The translations under genes were made by a program, and so were the position numbers. The notes below the pieces were generated by a model that ran no database searches, was not told the DNA's origin, and worked only from the letters and a program-made list of their open reading frames with translations. A DNA stretch of 64,000 nt, from positions 1,054,001 through 1,118,000 of the forward strand of contig JAXMCA010000001.1 in NCBI GenBank assembly GCA_046349595.1. The letters run 5' to 3'. This DNA comes from JACRLW01 sp046349595. GTDB taxonomy: Bacteria; Planctomycetota; UBA1135; UBA2386. Numbering within the stretch: the stretch's first letter is position 1; each line of letters begins with the position of its first letter. This document shows, piece by piece, positions 25,001 through 33,827 of this stretch.

Positions 25001-25980
25001 CCGTGGAGACCTTCACCGACGGTCTGGTGGGCACGGTCGCGCTCCCGCTCCTGGCCGACTTCTGGACCTACTGCGACGACCCGGATCTGCCGGCCGGCAA
25101 CGGCTTCCTGGCGACCGGTTTCAACGGTTGGCAGATCGCGCTCACGGTGCAGTCGGGTCCGCAACCGAACTTCCGCAACTTCTCGGCGGGCTTCGCCGGC
25201 ACCTCGACGCGCCGTCCGATCTGCGTGAGCCCCGGCTCGACGGGTTGGAACACGGGCACCGGCGGCTACACACCGACGGGAGGAGCCGTTCCAGGACAGG
25301 ACAACTCCATGTATTGGGTGATGGTCGACTTCCTGAAGCGGCAGACCGTCGTGACGGCCGGCTTCGTCGACCTCTTCAACCCGCACCGCATGCCGGCGCG
25401 CACGCCCGGCACCGGCGACCCGCGCCTCGGCCCGTACCTGATCGATGCTGGCGGCAACTCCTCGCTGCCGCAGGGCTGGCTGCCGAGCTACTCGTGGTTG
25501 CTCGATCCGCCGACCGAGTCGCTGCCGGCGGGCACCGCGGTGCTGCCCGAGTTCCGCGCCGCCGGACCGATCGACTCGGACCCCTGGGCCTACATCGCTC
25601 TGCGCGGCATCTACAACCCGCCGCGCAACTCGACGGCCAACTTCCCGGCGCCCGACGCCGTGAACTTCCCGCTCGATCCGCTGAAGGCGGGCGATGCCCA
25701 CATCCGCAAGTACGACGACCGCTTGGTCAGTGGTCAGAGCCGCGAGTGGTGGACCTATCTCTACAACAAGAACCTCACGGAGTACACGCGTGATGTCGGC
25801 GACCTGCGTTCCGACGCCTTCGTCGGTCGCTACGCCGGCCCGCGCGATGTCTTCCTGGCCCGCGACGTCCGCTACGTGAATTGGCGCTTCCTGATGCGCA
25901 ACAACGTGGACGCGAATCCGCCGGTCTCACCCGCCATCGATTCCTTCCTGTTCACCTACCGCTTCGAGCGGCTGAGGTGA
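22015..25980 (+). CDS. Giant lipoprotein A (1321 aa), unknown function, SbsA/Big_5-like segments
   Basis: I do not recognise a characterised homologue. There is a lipoprotein signal with lipobox LGGC (Cys45; Asn at +2), then a Gly/Ser spacer. The mature part starts RLQSVAYGRLMDVYGLR. It contains VVPRNAALELRFSDK, IRDFRSGN, an SbsA/Big_5-like Ig segment (AEAIIRFTKPVDMDTV) and a long Trp/Tyr/Pro-rich region with FNLDVEQMWWAPF. The last ~35 residues (YVNWRFLMRNNVDANPPVSP) form a terminal beta segment shared with its paralogue. All these blocks recur in the 1343-aa protein at 29684-33715, so the two are paralogues. GAGAGGA lies ~10 nt before the ATG; a second ATG at 22063 would still leave a full signal. 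Predicted cell-surface or periplasmic lipid-anchored protein. Confidence 0.85.
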   Translation: MSTELTQTLDRAGSRRMVSRLSRHAALRFAVLAMSLPLGLVLGGCNGKGSATGSSGSQVTGNARLQSVAYGRLMDVYGLRTASTGGTVIEPYRSDVLVGPDIQDERPAGSTLGDSEILYDFIGTNPDNLQGRVLITREIGSAEFDAAFSGLGARLREVSAGVFGQNASARPFSVVPRNAALELRFSDKLGITEDFFVARDATGAITGIRNTEAVQLLEIQGDPNDSNPAGDFRVIPIRVVVREKSLILDPVLLGSEGARYQVRNNASGLPASSDQLGANIRLAIALEGPLRIRGIAGDLASPYVGTNNQGEQSVIRDFRSGNASDNSADIARGFVRDPERPRIVGEMLMYVASVEQVDSGTQIVRLFKGDVDHKIDIGDVVRAIDPATNDVLGAGEIIQEPDDPIPPPGTPTQRIVRCVIRSIPGFAALDPRTRPDYPGNGAGLEAWLLHNAPHAVLIAEFTASRVDNTTGFEYRDDPVNFLEFSPTPLPLLDGTPSPSNQNVSPYAEAIIRFTKPVDMDTVRAHDSFFFATRNVLDPDVISAEFIQPRNIDPARFSLDKFKTPHLIASRVIDEDGSQTSIRLQSLNGLYIDEEMRTADEGVAFDQKRFRYFLHVLGGIEGIRDLTGNPVDFQALSAVRDFLVVPFSIDTRKDASNIPFYADNLTISVVRRVATRDEDEQPSLYRDAEAPRLDPNNGQPLPQTMESYPLDDLFGAVSYLSDGRLQARLTARAKKVVDDVNQLSPPPQTSIFRYCAERKAAEPLIASATASVRFGTGIQNPLNPWGCRLQTLWRELDLSLSRLDPLDFNLDVEQMWWAPFTNSAITYDVLDRVSLYLGHAESRPEPCVGSFSALAELPNSGLIPSFQDNYVHNRAVGTGTRENTPPPFEAYVDQQLTIDQGLAVFEPNQVNRFLPLPTFQKPYFVYRDETVIAQGGNSHEGADQPNANQSVPPYLISPFLGGFGRSVTPQTGGGLAFAQDSWYNLENYHLNPSQRSTVETFTDGLVGTVALPLLADFWTYCDDPDLPAGNGFLATGFNGWQIALTVQSGPQPNFRNFSAGFAGTSTRRPICVSPGSTGWNTGTGGYTPTGGAVPGQDNSMYWVMVDFLKRQTVVTAGFVDLFNPHRMPARTPGTGDPRLGPYLIDAGGNSSLPQGWLPSYSWLLDPPTESLPAGTAVLPEFRAAGPIDSDPWAYIALRGIYNPPRNSTANFPAPDAVNFPLDPLKAGDAHIRKYDDRLVSGQSREWWTYLYNKNLTEYTRDVGDLRSDAFVGRYAGPRDVFLARDVRYVNWRFLMRNNVDANPPVSPAIDSFLFTYRFERLR

Positions 25981-25988
25981 GCCAGGCT

Positions 25989-26014
25989 CCGGGGGCGGTT
26001 CGATCCGGCCCCGG
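25989..26014 (+). terminator. Hairpin after lipoprotein A
   Basis: Stem 25989-25998 with 26005-26014 (one G-G mismatch) and a 6-nt loop, starting 9 nt after the stop. No U-tract. Possible terminator or mRNA-stabilising end. Confidence 0.4.
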
Positions 26015-26082
26015 TTCCCCGCACGAACTCCCGTACCGCATTCCGACTCGGCTCCACGGCCGCAAGTTCTGTCCCTCTCTGC

Positions 26083-26105
26083 CGGACCGGCGTCCTGCCG
26101 GTCCG
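26083..26105 (+). promoter_or_regulatory. Perfect 9-bp hairpin just before lipoprotein B
   Basis: CGGACCGGC (26083-26091) pairs perfectly with GCCGGTCCG (26097-26105) around GTCCT, and ends 14 nt before the start codon of the next gene. At this position it could act as an attenuator, an mRNA-processing boundary or a DNA operator. There is no Shine-Dalgarno between it and the ATG. Confidence 0.45.
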
Positions 26106-26119
26106 AGACCATCAACGCG

Positions 26120-29100
26120 ATGAACCCGAAGACAGTCACGCGCAAGATCCGGTGGGTCACGGCCTCCGCCCTCGCGATCGTTCTCGGAGCTTGTGGCTCC
26201 AGTTCGAACAGCGGTGGGGGGACCTTCCTGGTCCTTCGCACCACGCCGCCGAACAACGGCAAGCTGTTCCTCAACGAGTCGATCCGCATCGACTTCACCG
26301 GTGCCGTCGACCTCAGCTCGGCCGATCTGAACACGGTGAGCTTCCAGGTCTTCGACCAGAACGGGACGGCGCTGACGGAGCGACCTGCCGGCACCTTCTC
26401 GCTCGCGGCCTCGGCCGGTGATGCCGACGTGGGCAGGCAGCTGGTGTTCACGCCGCGCTTCCCGACCAACAACACCTACGACAATGGTGGCTTCCGACCG
26501 GGGCGCACCTACGTGGTGCAGTTGGTCTCCGGTGATCGCCGCAACAACACCGTGCTGCGCGATCAGAAGGGCCATGCGTTGACGCAGGCGGTGTCCTTCA
26601 CCTTCCAGACCGCGGACGGCACGACCCCCTCGCAGTTGTTCAGCGACACCCGTGCCGGCGGACCGCGCGTGACCTCGGTCACGGTGACTCCGCGCGACAG
26701 CCAGGGCGTGGCGCTGAACCGGCTCGGGCGTCAGCCCGTCGAGGTCCGCCTCCGCTTCGATCAGCCGCTGAACCCCGCAGACACCAACGTGCCGGTGAAC
26801 ATCAGCGCCGATCCGCTGGTCCGCCTCCCGGCGGATCGCGGCCGCGTGTCGCTGGAGTTCACCGACCCGGCGGTGCCGGGCCTGCCGGTGTGGTTCCCGG
26901 CGACGGTGGATCTCGAGGAGAACACCCGCGCCGGCGCGACCGTGGTGTTGCGCCCGCTCGGCATCCTCCCGAACAACGCCACGATTTCGGTGCGCGTCGA
27001 GCGCTCGGTGGAGGACATGTCGGGTGAATCGAACGTGCAGAACGCCGCCTATGAGCCGGTGGTCTCCAGCTTCGACACGCGGCAGGACTTCGAGCCGCAG
27101 TACGACTCGATCATCGAGTCCTTCGGAGCCGACTCGACGATCGACACCGAGGCCGCCTACCTCGAGCCTTCGGCGACGCTGTCGGCAGGCAAGCTCACGG
27201 CGAGCTTCGACTTCGAGGGCGGCGAGTCGCGGTTGACCTACCGTCCCGCGCAGCGCGAGGTGGTGCTGGACACCGACCTGACGCTGATCAGTCCGGAAAA
27301 CGGGCCGCCGATCAACGTGGCCGGTGGCGTGTTCAACTTCGCGCGCGTCGAGATCCCCGAGGGTGTCGTCGTCCGTGGAGTCGGCACCCGCCCGATGCAG
27401 TGGCTGGTCACCGGCGACTTCATCGTCAACGGCACGCTGACCGTCGATGGTGGTGACGGCGAACGCGTCAACACGCTCAACTCCGCGAACTTCCCGACCG
27501 GCGGTGGCATCGGTCGCTGCGGTGGTGGCAACGGTGGTCTCGGCAGCCCGAACGCGGTCGGTCGGAGCGCCTCCGGTCAGCCGGGCTTCGGCCCGAACCA
27601 GAAGCCGGCCGTCGGTGGCGCCGGTGGACTGTTGAGCTGCACCGCGACCTGCGGCCGTGGTTCCGGCGGTGGTGGTGGGAGCTTCTCGACGCAGGGCGAT
27701 CCGTACTATCCGCCCCCTGCGCAGGCCTCTCGTCCGCCGCAGGCGACCGGTGACGGCGGCGTCGGTTGCACGACGACCGCGGCCGTGCTGCCCGGTGGTG
27801 CGCCGGGCCCGCGCGGATTCGAAGACACGCGCAACGACAACGACTTCTGGGGCAACGGCGTCAACGTCTTCCGTGGCATCCGCGTCCATGGCGAACTGCT
27901 CGCCGTGCGCGGTGGCGCAGGTGGCGGTGGTGGCGGTGACAAGTCGACCTCGGGCTGCACCATCAACGACTCGTCGTTCATCAACGACACCAAGGGTGGT
28001 GGCGGCGGTGCAGGCGGCGGCGTCCTGATCGTGAAGTGCCTCGGCACCATCCGTATCGGCGCGCGCGGTGTGATCTCCGCGAACGGCGGCAACGGTGGTG
28101 GTGGCGAACAGGCCGGTGGCAACACCGACGGTGGCGGCGGTGGTGCGGGCTCCGGTGGCATGGTCGTCCTGATGGCCGGCCAGGGCATCGAGATCTTCGT
28201 GCACGGCACGTCGCCGTTGACCACCGCGACCTATCGCGAGCGCGACTACAGCTTCGCGGTCTCCGCGGACGGCGCCACCGGTCAGCAGGGTGAGTTCGGC
28301 GGCACACGCATCGACTCGAAGTATCCGCCCGTCGCGTATCCGGCGCGTCCGATCGGCGGCTTCGGCGGCATGGGTCTCGTGCAACTCCTCGTTCCGCCGG
28401 GTGACGACCAGCAGGACAACACCGGCAACCGTCTCGACGACAACATCCGCTTCGTCTACTTCGACACGACGGGCGTGAAGACCGAGGTGCCGCCGACGCG
28501 CAAGAAGCAACTGCTCGCCTGGCGCGGCTGGCTGGAGTCCAACGGCACGCGCATCGACGATCTGGGCAACACCATCACCTTCGAGAACGGCGAAGGTGAC
28601 ATCCGTCCGAGCCCGATCCTGCTGCCGTCGCCCTTCGCCTCGCGCTCGCGCGGTCGTTCGCGCTGGATCGAGCTCGGTGCGGCGAACCGCCAGCGCGTCG
28701 ACACCGCCCCGGCGCCGAACACGCCGCGCGTGGTCGTGGCCGCGGCCGGCAGCGAGCCGCACCCGGACTTCGGTGACCCGGACCTGGGCTACGGTGGCAC
28801 GACCACCACGACCGACAACCTCGGTTACGCCGCGTTCGACAGCACCGGTCAGCTGACCTTCCCCGCGGTCACGATCGGCGGCGCGACGAGCTTCCCGGTC
28901 GCCAACGTCAATCCGTCCGCTACCTTGGACGGCGCGGCGGCCTACCTGGTCGAGCTGTCGAGCGGGAGCAGCCTCGGCACCATCGGTGATCGCTACGTCG
29001 GCTATCGCCTCGAACTGCGCGATGCCAACGGTACGGCGCTCGGTGACTACCGGATCCTCAGCCACAACGAGCGCTTCGTGTTCCTCGCGCCGGATTCGGC

Positions 29101-29506
29101 TCTGCAGACCGGAGCTGTCTCCGCTCGCGTCCTGGCCAAGTTCTTCGACGTCGTCACCGATGGCAACCCGGGCCTCGGCCCGACCTACGCCATCGATCAG
29201 CAGGGCAACCAGGCACCGATCGCCAACGTGCGCATCGGCTTCGCCTTCTCGACGAGCCCTCGGACCGGATTCGGCGCCGAACGTTGGCCGAGTGGCCTGT
29301 CGTCCACCGACGAGCCCTTCGAGTTCGACCTGCGCAACCCGGCCTTCCTGACCTGGCTGCAGACGCATCAGCCGCGCTATGTGCAGTGGGACGTGCTGTT
29401 CAACACGACCTACTCGCCCTTCGCCGGCAACTCGAGCGGTCAGGGCCTGACGGCGACGACCCCGCGTCCCGCGGTCACCTTCCTCGGTCTGCCCTATCGG
29501 TTCTGA
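26120..29506 (+). CDS. Giant lipoprotein B (1128 aa) with Ig-like start and Gly-rich core
   Basis: Function unknown. Lipobox LGAC (Cys25) with a Ser/Gly spacer. Residues ~33-180 form an SbsA/Big_5-type Ig domain (TTPPNNGKLFLNESIRIDF, then FRPGRTYVVQL); a second such domain (VEVRLRFDQPLNP) follows to about 320. Then comes a beta-helix-like part, VVVRGVGTRPMQWLVTGDFI followed by VNGTLTVDGG. Next is a ~230-residue Gly-rich core (about 455-690) with repeated GGxG and NGGNGGGG and several Cys residues (CGGGNGG, SCTATCGRGSGGGG), similar in style to surface Gly-rich proteins. The C-terminal ~430 residues are beta-rich. Its N-terminal and post-Ig blocks recur in the 605-aa gene at 33828. It lies between the two A-type genes. 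Confidence 0.82.
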   Translation: MNPKTVTRKIRWVTASALAIVLGACGSSSNSGGGTFLVLRTTPPNNGKLFLNESIRIDFTGAVDLSSADLNTVSFQVFDQNGTALTERPAGTFSLAASAGDADVGRQLVFTPRFPTNNTYDNGGFRPGRTYVVQLVSGDRRNNTVLRDQKGHALTQAVSFTFQTADGTTPSQLFSDTRAGGPRVTSVTVTPRDSQGVALNRLGRQPVEVRLRFDQPLNPADTNVPVNISADPLVRLPADRGRVSLEFTDPAVPGLPVWFPATVDLEENTRAGATVVLRPLGILPNNATISVRVERSVEDMSGESNVQNAAYEPVVSSFDTRQDFEPQYDSIIESFGADSTIDTEAAYLEPSATLSAGKLTASFDFEGGESRLTYRPAQREVVLDTDLTLISPENGPPINVAGGVFNFARVEIPEGVVVRGVGTRPMQWLVTGDFIVNGTLTVDGGDGERVNTLNSANFPTGGGIGRCGGGNGGLGSPNAVGRSASGQPGFGPNQKPAVGGAGGLLSCTATCGRGSGGGGGSFSTQGDPYYPPPAQASRPPQATGDGGVGCTTTAAVLPGGAPGPRGFEDTRNDNDFWGNGVNVFRGIRVHGELLAVRGGAGGGGGGDKSTSGCTINDSSFINDTKGGGGGAGGGVLIVKCLGTIRIGARGVISANGGNGGGGEQAGGNTDGGGGGAGSGGMVVLMAGQGIEIFVHGTSPLTTATYRERDYSFAVSADGATGQQGEFGGTRIDSKYPPVAYPARPIGGFGGMGLVQLLVPPGDDQQDNTGNRLDDNIRFVYFDTTGVKTEVPPTRKKQLLAWRGWLESNGTRIDDLGNTITFENGEGDIRPSPILLPSPFASRSRGRSRWIELGAANRQRVDTAPAPNTPRVVVAAAGSEPHPDFGDPDLGYGGTTTTTDNLGYAAFDSTGQLTFPAVTIGGATSFPVANVNPSATLDGAAAYLVELSSGSSLGTIGDRYVGYRLELRDANGTALGDYRILSHNERFVFLAPDSALQTGAVSARVLAKFFDVVTDGNPGLGPTYAIDQQGNQAPIANVRIGFAFSTSPRTGFGAERWPSGLSSTDEPFEFDLRNPAFLTWLQTHQPRYVQWDVLFNTTYSPFAGNSSGQGLTATTPRPAVTFLGLPYRF

Positions 29507-29545
29507 TGCGATCCTCACGGGGGTCCGCGCACCGCGCGGAACTCC

Positions 29546-29571
29546 CGGCCGCGGCAGCGATGCCGCGGCCG
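29546..29571 (+). terminator. 11-bp hairpin with GNRA-type loop after lipoprotein B
   Basis: CGGCCGCGGCA (29546-29556) pairs perfectly with 29561-29571 around the tetraloop GCGA, 40 nt after the stop. Very stable RNA hairpin, no U-tract. Confidence 0.55.
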
Positions 29572-29683
29572 ACCGCGGAACGGTGCGCCGTTCGCGTGCT
29601 CGCGACAACGACAAGATTCACCGGGTGGTGACGGGACGCCTGCCTCGCGCTACCCACTTCTGGATACAGCTTCTCGAACAGTG

Positions 29684-32600
29684 ATGAGCGACATGGCTCC
29701 AAGCAAGTTCACGAAGAAGGGCGTCCTCTCCTGCGCCCTCGTGCTCGCAGCCGCGGGATGTGGTGGCGGCGGAGGCGGTGGTGGAGGTGGCGGACAGCAG
29801 ACCTCCGGTGCGCGACTCGAGCGCATCACCTACGGTCGACTGGTCGACGTCTACGCCTACCGCCGCGTGGGTGCGGCCGGCGCGGACCGCCGCGACGAAC
29901 TCCACCGCGAGCCGGTGCTGATCGCGAAGAACGTCGTGGTCTCACCGATCATCGAGACCGATCCGCTCATCGACGCGGTCGGTGAGGTGCGACCCGGCGC
30001 CAACTTCCGCTTCCTGCCCTTCGATGTGAGCGTCGGCCACGAGGAGTTGATGATCCTCTGGGACGACGTCCAGGAGCGCGCCCAGTTCGATGCCGCGCTG
30101 TCGATCGCGCGCTCGGGCGTCGTCGAACTGAGCCCGGCGTACCGCGACCAGAACGTGCTCACCAATCCGATCCCGGTGGTCCCGCGCAATGCCGCGCTCG
30201 AGCTCAAGTTCGATCGGAGCCTCGGGTTGACGACCGAGTTCTTCCAGAACAACCCATCCGCGATCCAGTTGCTGCGCTTCCGCGACGACCCCAACGTCGT
30301 CCCGGCGCCGGTCGCCTTCGAACCGGCCACGGTGCGCGTCCTCACCGACGGCGGCGACTCGGTCGTGATCGACACGACGCTGATCGGCGGGGAGACCTCG
30401 CTCAGCCGCACGACCAACGGTCTGCAGCAGAGCCTCGACCAGCTCACGGCCAACTACCGCATCGCGATCCCGACCCAGGGCATCGCGGCCACCCTGTTCA
30501 AGATCCGTCCGGACGTCGTTCCGCAACTCAATGGGGTCGACGCGATCGGTGACCCGGCGACGATCCGCGACTTCCGCTCGGGCAATCTGCTCGACGGTCG
30601 CGTGGGCGCGCTCGACGACTTCGAGCGTCCCCAGCTGATCACCCAGAAGCGCATGGGGATCACCGCCATCGACACGTCGACGCGCACCCTCACCGTGACC
30701 AAGCGCGGTTCGCACGTCGCGGTGCGCGGTCGCCTGCCGTTCGTCGACGGTCTGATCAGCCGCGACTCCGGCCTGCCGAAGGGTCCCTCCGAAGTCCCCA
30801 CGGTCGACGAGAACGGCACCGCCTTCCCGCTGCGCGCCGGCGACTTCCTGGTGCAGAACGTCACCAGCCTGAACACCGGCGAACTGGTGCGGATCCGCGC
30901 CGAGATCATGCAGGTGCTCGAGGTCGGAACGGTCGAAGGTGACGGCAACTTCACGGGCCCGGGCCTGACCGCCACGGGGACCGACGGCGGCGATCTCGAC
31001 GTGTTCAACGTGGTCGTCTCCACGCTGCGCGGCTTCGACTCCGCAGGCAACGAGGTGCAACTCGAGGCCGCGGCGAACAACGGCGCGGGCGCCGACTGCG
31101 ACGTGACGGTGCGCTACTACGAGTACCTCCGCTACGGTCCGGCGATGGGTTCGGGTGCGGTCAGCGACGCTGACCGTCGCGTCGAGTTCGCGCTGATCGA
31201 CCCCGATCCGGTCTCGCTGCCCGCGACTCCGCAGGGTGCGATCGTGATCCTGCCGGACGCGTCCATCGGCTTCCGCTTCAGCGAGCCGGTCGACGTCGAG
31301 GCGGTGAGCACCTTCGACAACTTCCTGCTCTCGCAGCAGGAGTGCCACGTGGGGAACTTCCCTGCGGTGCTCGCCACGCCGAAGTCGGCGTCGCTCGACT
31401 TCCTCGTCGCGCGTCTGATCGACCGCCGTGGTGACGGCACTCTGCTCGAGTTGCAGCCGCCGGCCGGTTTCCACCACGTCGCCGGCCAGACCGAGCGCTA
31501 CTGGTTGCACATCGATCTGGGCACCTCGGGCGTGCGTGACCTCGCCGGAAACCGCCTCGACATCGTCGATCGGCGCCAGCCGGACACGATCACGTCCTAC
31601 GGTCAGAGCGTCGACGTCCCGCTGGCCAACTTCTCGATGCCCTTCGACATCTCGGCGACGGCGCTCGACAGCTGGATCGGCAACCGCGTGTTCCGCTTCG
31701 CCGCGGGTGACGAGGACGGCACGCGTCCCGGTTCGCTGGACTACTTCGGCCAGTTTCAGCTCGACAACGGCACCCTGCGCGCTGCGCCGGTGACCCGCCG
31801 CAGCAAGACCGCGGACTCGGCGAACCTCGCCTCGATCCAGCGCTGGCAGTCCGGTCAGTGCGTGGCTCCGGCCGTCGCCGCGACCCCTGGGCCCCCGCCG
31901 ACCCCGCGCATCCCACCGACCAACATCCAGCCTCGCGCTGCGCTGGGCGGTGGTGTGCTCTACCAGACGCCGAGCATGGTCGCGGTCCAGCCTGCACCGC
32001 CGCTGGTGTTCCAGCCGCCGCAGGGCCCCCAGCCTTTCGGTGGCATCGTCGAGCCGCACACGGCCTTCGGTTGCCGGATGCAGATGACCTACCGCGAGGA
32101 CGACTTCGGCCTCAGCTACCACGACACCTCCGACCTCAACATCGACGTCGAGCAGATGAACTGGGCGCCGTGGAACGACGCGGTCGTGCTCTTCGACCGC
32201 TTCGACCGCTACACGATGGCGCTCGGGCACAGCAACAAGCGGCCGGACTACCTGTTCCGGCGCTTCGACCCGCCGATGGGACCGTCGACCTGCGAGCTGA
32301 ACTGCACGTCGTTGTTCAGCGGCATCTCGCCGGTCTTCGCCGACAACCCGCTGCAGGGTTCCTCGATGGTCGAGGTCGTGAAGGACCAGTCCTACGTGAT
32401 CAACCCCAACGACGCCTTCCGCGCCGCCTCGGGGATCAAGTACGTGCCCTATCCGAAGTTCTCGCACACCTACACCTGGCGTGACTCGCGCCACGTGTCG
32501 TGGGACATGGCGCTCGATCGGGCGATCGGTCTCGGTGGCGCACAGGATCCTGTCGATCCGCCGCCGGTCGGCGATTCGACGACCGACATCTCGTCCCCCT

Positions 32601-33715
32601 GGTGTCAGGACAACGTCGCCACGGCGATGCTCGGCATCAACAACGACCGCGACGGCTGGGTGCACGACCGCCTGGTCCGCGATTTCGGAGACTTCAACGG
32701 ACTCCGTCAGCGCGATCACGACCCGATCGCCTTGCCGCTGTTGGTCGACATCTCGGTCTGGCCCGACGACACCCGTGCCGTCGCCAACGCCGGCAACCTG
32801 TTCCACATCGCCTACCTCGGGCCGATCTGGACTCCCGCGGGCCCCGGTGGCTACTACAACCAGGGCCCGGGTGTCACGACGCCGAACCCCTGGCAGTGCA
32901 CCAACATCGATTGGCCCTTCTTCCGCGTCTACAGCTTCGGCGGACCCGATCCGAACAACCCGAGCACGTTCACGCGCGTCGATCCCGATCGCGAACTCAC
33001 CGCGCGTGGTGGTGTGATCAAGGACCTCGGACTGGGTGACCCGATCGCCGGGCTCGCGCAGACCAAGGCCGGCGACTCCACCTTGCACTGGTCGCAGATC
33101 GATCTCGTGCGCAAGGTGTCGATGGTGACCTTCGGGTTCTTCGACACGCTGCGCCCGAACGCGCACGACCTTCTGACCCAGACGCCGGCCCTTCCCGGCT
33201 TGCCGCCGGTGACCGGTCGTCCCGACCTGCTCGCGACGCCTGCCGGTCCCGACATCCGTCTGCAGGACATGGTCGCCGTGCTCGATCCGCCGCCCGCGCG
33301 CCAGCCGGGTGGCACGAGCATCGCCGTCGAGTTCCGTGGTCTGAAGACCATGACCAACGCGACGCTCTACAACCCGCTGACCCAGGACCGCCCCGACCAT
33401 CGCGGCAACCTGCTCAATGCGAACTATGCCTGCGAGGCGTACCGCTATGCGATGGTGAACCCGGGCGATGCGCCGATCGATCCGCCGGTCACTCCGGCCG
33501 ATCCCTTCCCCACGGGTGCGCGCGTCCCGGCCGAGGGCCTGACTCCGTACGTCACGGAGACGGACCTCGACCTGATCCGCGATCCGGCGAACAACCTGCT
33601 CCCGCGCTTCATGAACTTCCGGCTGATCATGGAGAACAACGTCTCCGCGACTCCGCCCCAGTCGCCCGCGCTGCGCGGTGTCGGACTGGTGTTCCGCGCG
33701 GTGCGCAGCAGCTGA
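29684..33715 (+). CDS. Giant lipoprotein A' (1343 aa), paralogue of lipoprotein A
   Basis: Lipobox AAGC (Cys26) followed by a run of eleven glycines, an extreme version of the spacer seen in A. The mature protein begins RLERITYGRLVDVYAYR, aligned to RLQSVAYGRLMDVYGLR of A. Other shared blocks: VVPRNAALELKFDRS, IRDFRSGN, an SbsA-like IGFRFSEPVDVEAV, DLNIDVEQMNWAPWNDA, and a terminal MNFRLIMENNVSATPPQSP. Function unknown; probably lipid-anchored and extracytoplasmic. GTG at 29681 is immediately followed by in-frame ATGs at 29684 and 29693; the first ATG is used here. It is followed by a good terminator and then the short B' gene, repeating the A-then-B order. Confidence 0.85.
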   Translation: MSDMAPSKFTKKGVLSCALVLAAAGCGGGGGGGGGGGQQTSGARLERITYGRLVDVYAYRRVGAAGADRRDELHREPVLIAKNVVVSPIIETDPLIDAVGEVRPGANFRFLPFDVSVGHEELMILWDDVQERAQFDAALSIARSGVVELSPAYRDQNVLTNPIPVVPRNAALELKFDRSLGLTTEFFQNNPSAIQLLRFRDDPNVVPAPVAFEPATVRVLTDGGDSVVIDTTLIGGETSLSRTTNGLQQSLDQLTANYRIAIPTQGIAATLFKIRPDVVPQLNGVDAIGDPATIRDFRSGNLLDGRVGALDDFERPQLITQKRMGITAIDTSTRTLTVTKRGSHVAVRGRLPFVDGLISRDSGLPKGPSEVPTVDENGTAFPLRAGDFLVQNVTSLNTGELVRIRAEIMQVLEVGTVEGDGNFTGPGLTATGTDGGDLDVFNVVVSTLRGFDSAGNEVQLEAAANNGAGADCDVTVRYYEYLRYGPAMGSGAVSDADRRVEFALIDPDPVSLPATPQGAIVILPDASIGFRFSEPVDVEAVSTFDNFLLSQQECHVGNFPAVLATPKSASLDFLVARLIDRRGDGTLLELQPPAGFHHVAGQTERYWLHIDLGTSGVRDLAGNRLDIVDRRQPDTITSYGQSVDVPLANFSMPFDISATALDSWIGNRVFRFAAGDEDGTRPGSLDYFGQFQLDNGTLRAAPVTRRSKTADSANLASIQRWQSGQCVAPAVAATPGPPPTPRIPPTNIQPRAALGGGVLYQTPSMVAVQPAPPLVFQPPQGPQPFGGIVEPHTAFGCRMQMTYREDDFGLSYHDTSDLNIDVEQMNWAPWNDAVVLFDRFDRYTMALGHSNKRPDYLFRRFDPPMGPSTCELNCTSLFSGISPVFADNPLQGSSMVEVVKDQSYVINPNDAFRAASGIKYVPYPKFSHTYTWRDSRHVSWDMALDRAIGLGGAQDPVDPPPVGDSTTDISSPWCQDNVATAMLGINNDRDGWVHDRLVRDFGDFNGLRQRDHDPIALPLLVDISVWPDDTRAVANAGNLFHIAYLGPIWTPAGPGGYYNQGPGVTTPNPWQCTNIDWPFFRVYSFGGPDPNNPSTFTRVDPDRELTARGGVIKDLGLGDPIAGLAQTKAGDSTLHWSQIDLVRKVSMVTFGFFDTLRPNAHDLLTQTPALPGLPPVTGRPDLLATPAGPDIRLQDMVAVLDPPPARQPGGTSIAVEFRGLKTMTNATLYNPLTQDRPDHRGNLLNANYACEAYRYAMVNPGDAPIDPPVTPADPFPTGARVPAEGLTPYVTETDLDLIRDPANNLLPRFMNFRLIMENNVSATPPQSPALRGVGLVFRAVRSS

Positions 33716-33745
33716 AGTCCGCCGCATCGCAGGCGCTTCACCGAA

Positions 33746-33786
33746 AGGCGCTGCCGGACGATGATGGGTCCGGCGGCGCTTTGCAT
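33746..33786 (+). terminator. Terminator after lipoprotein A'
   Basis: A 14-bp stem (33746-33759 with 33768-33781, two G-U pairs) and an 8-nt loop, followed by the T-richer TTGCATTT. Among the better intrinsic-terminator candidates here. Confidence 0.55.
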
Positions 33787-33827
33787 TTCGAGGGAGCCGC
33801 GTCCGATCCGCTTCGTCTGGTCCGACC

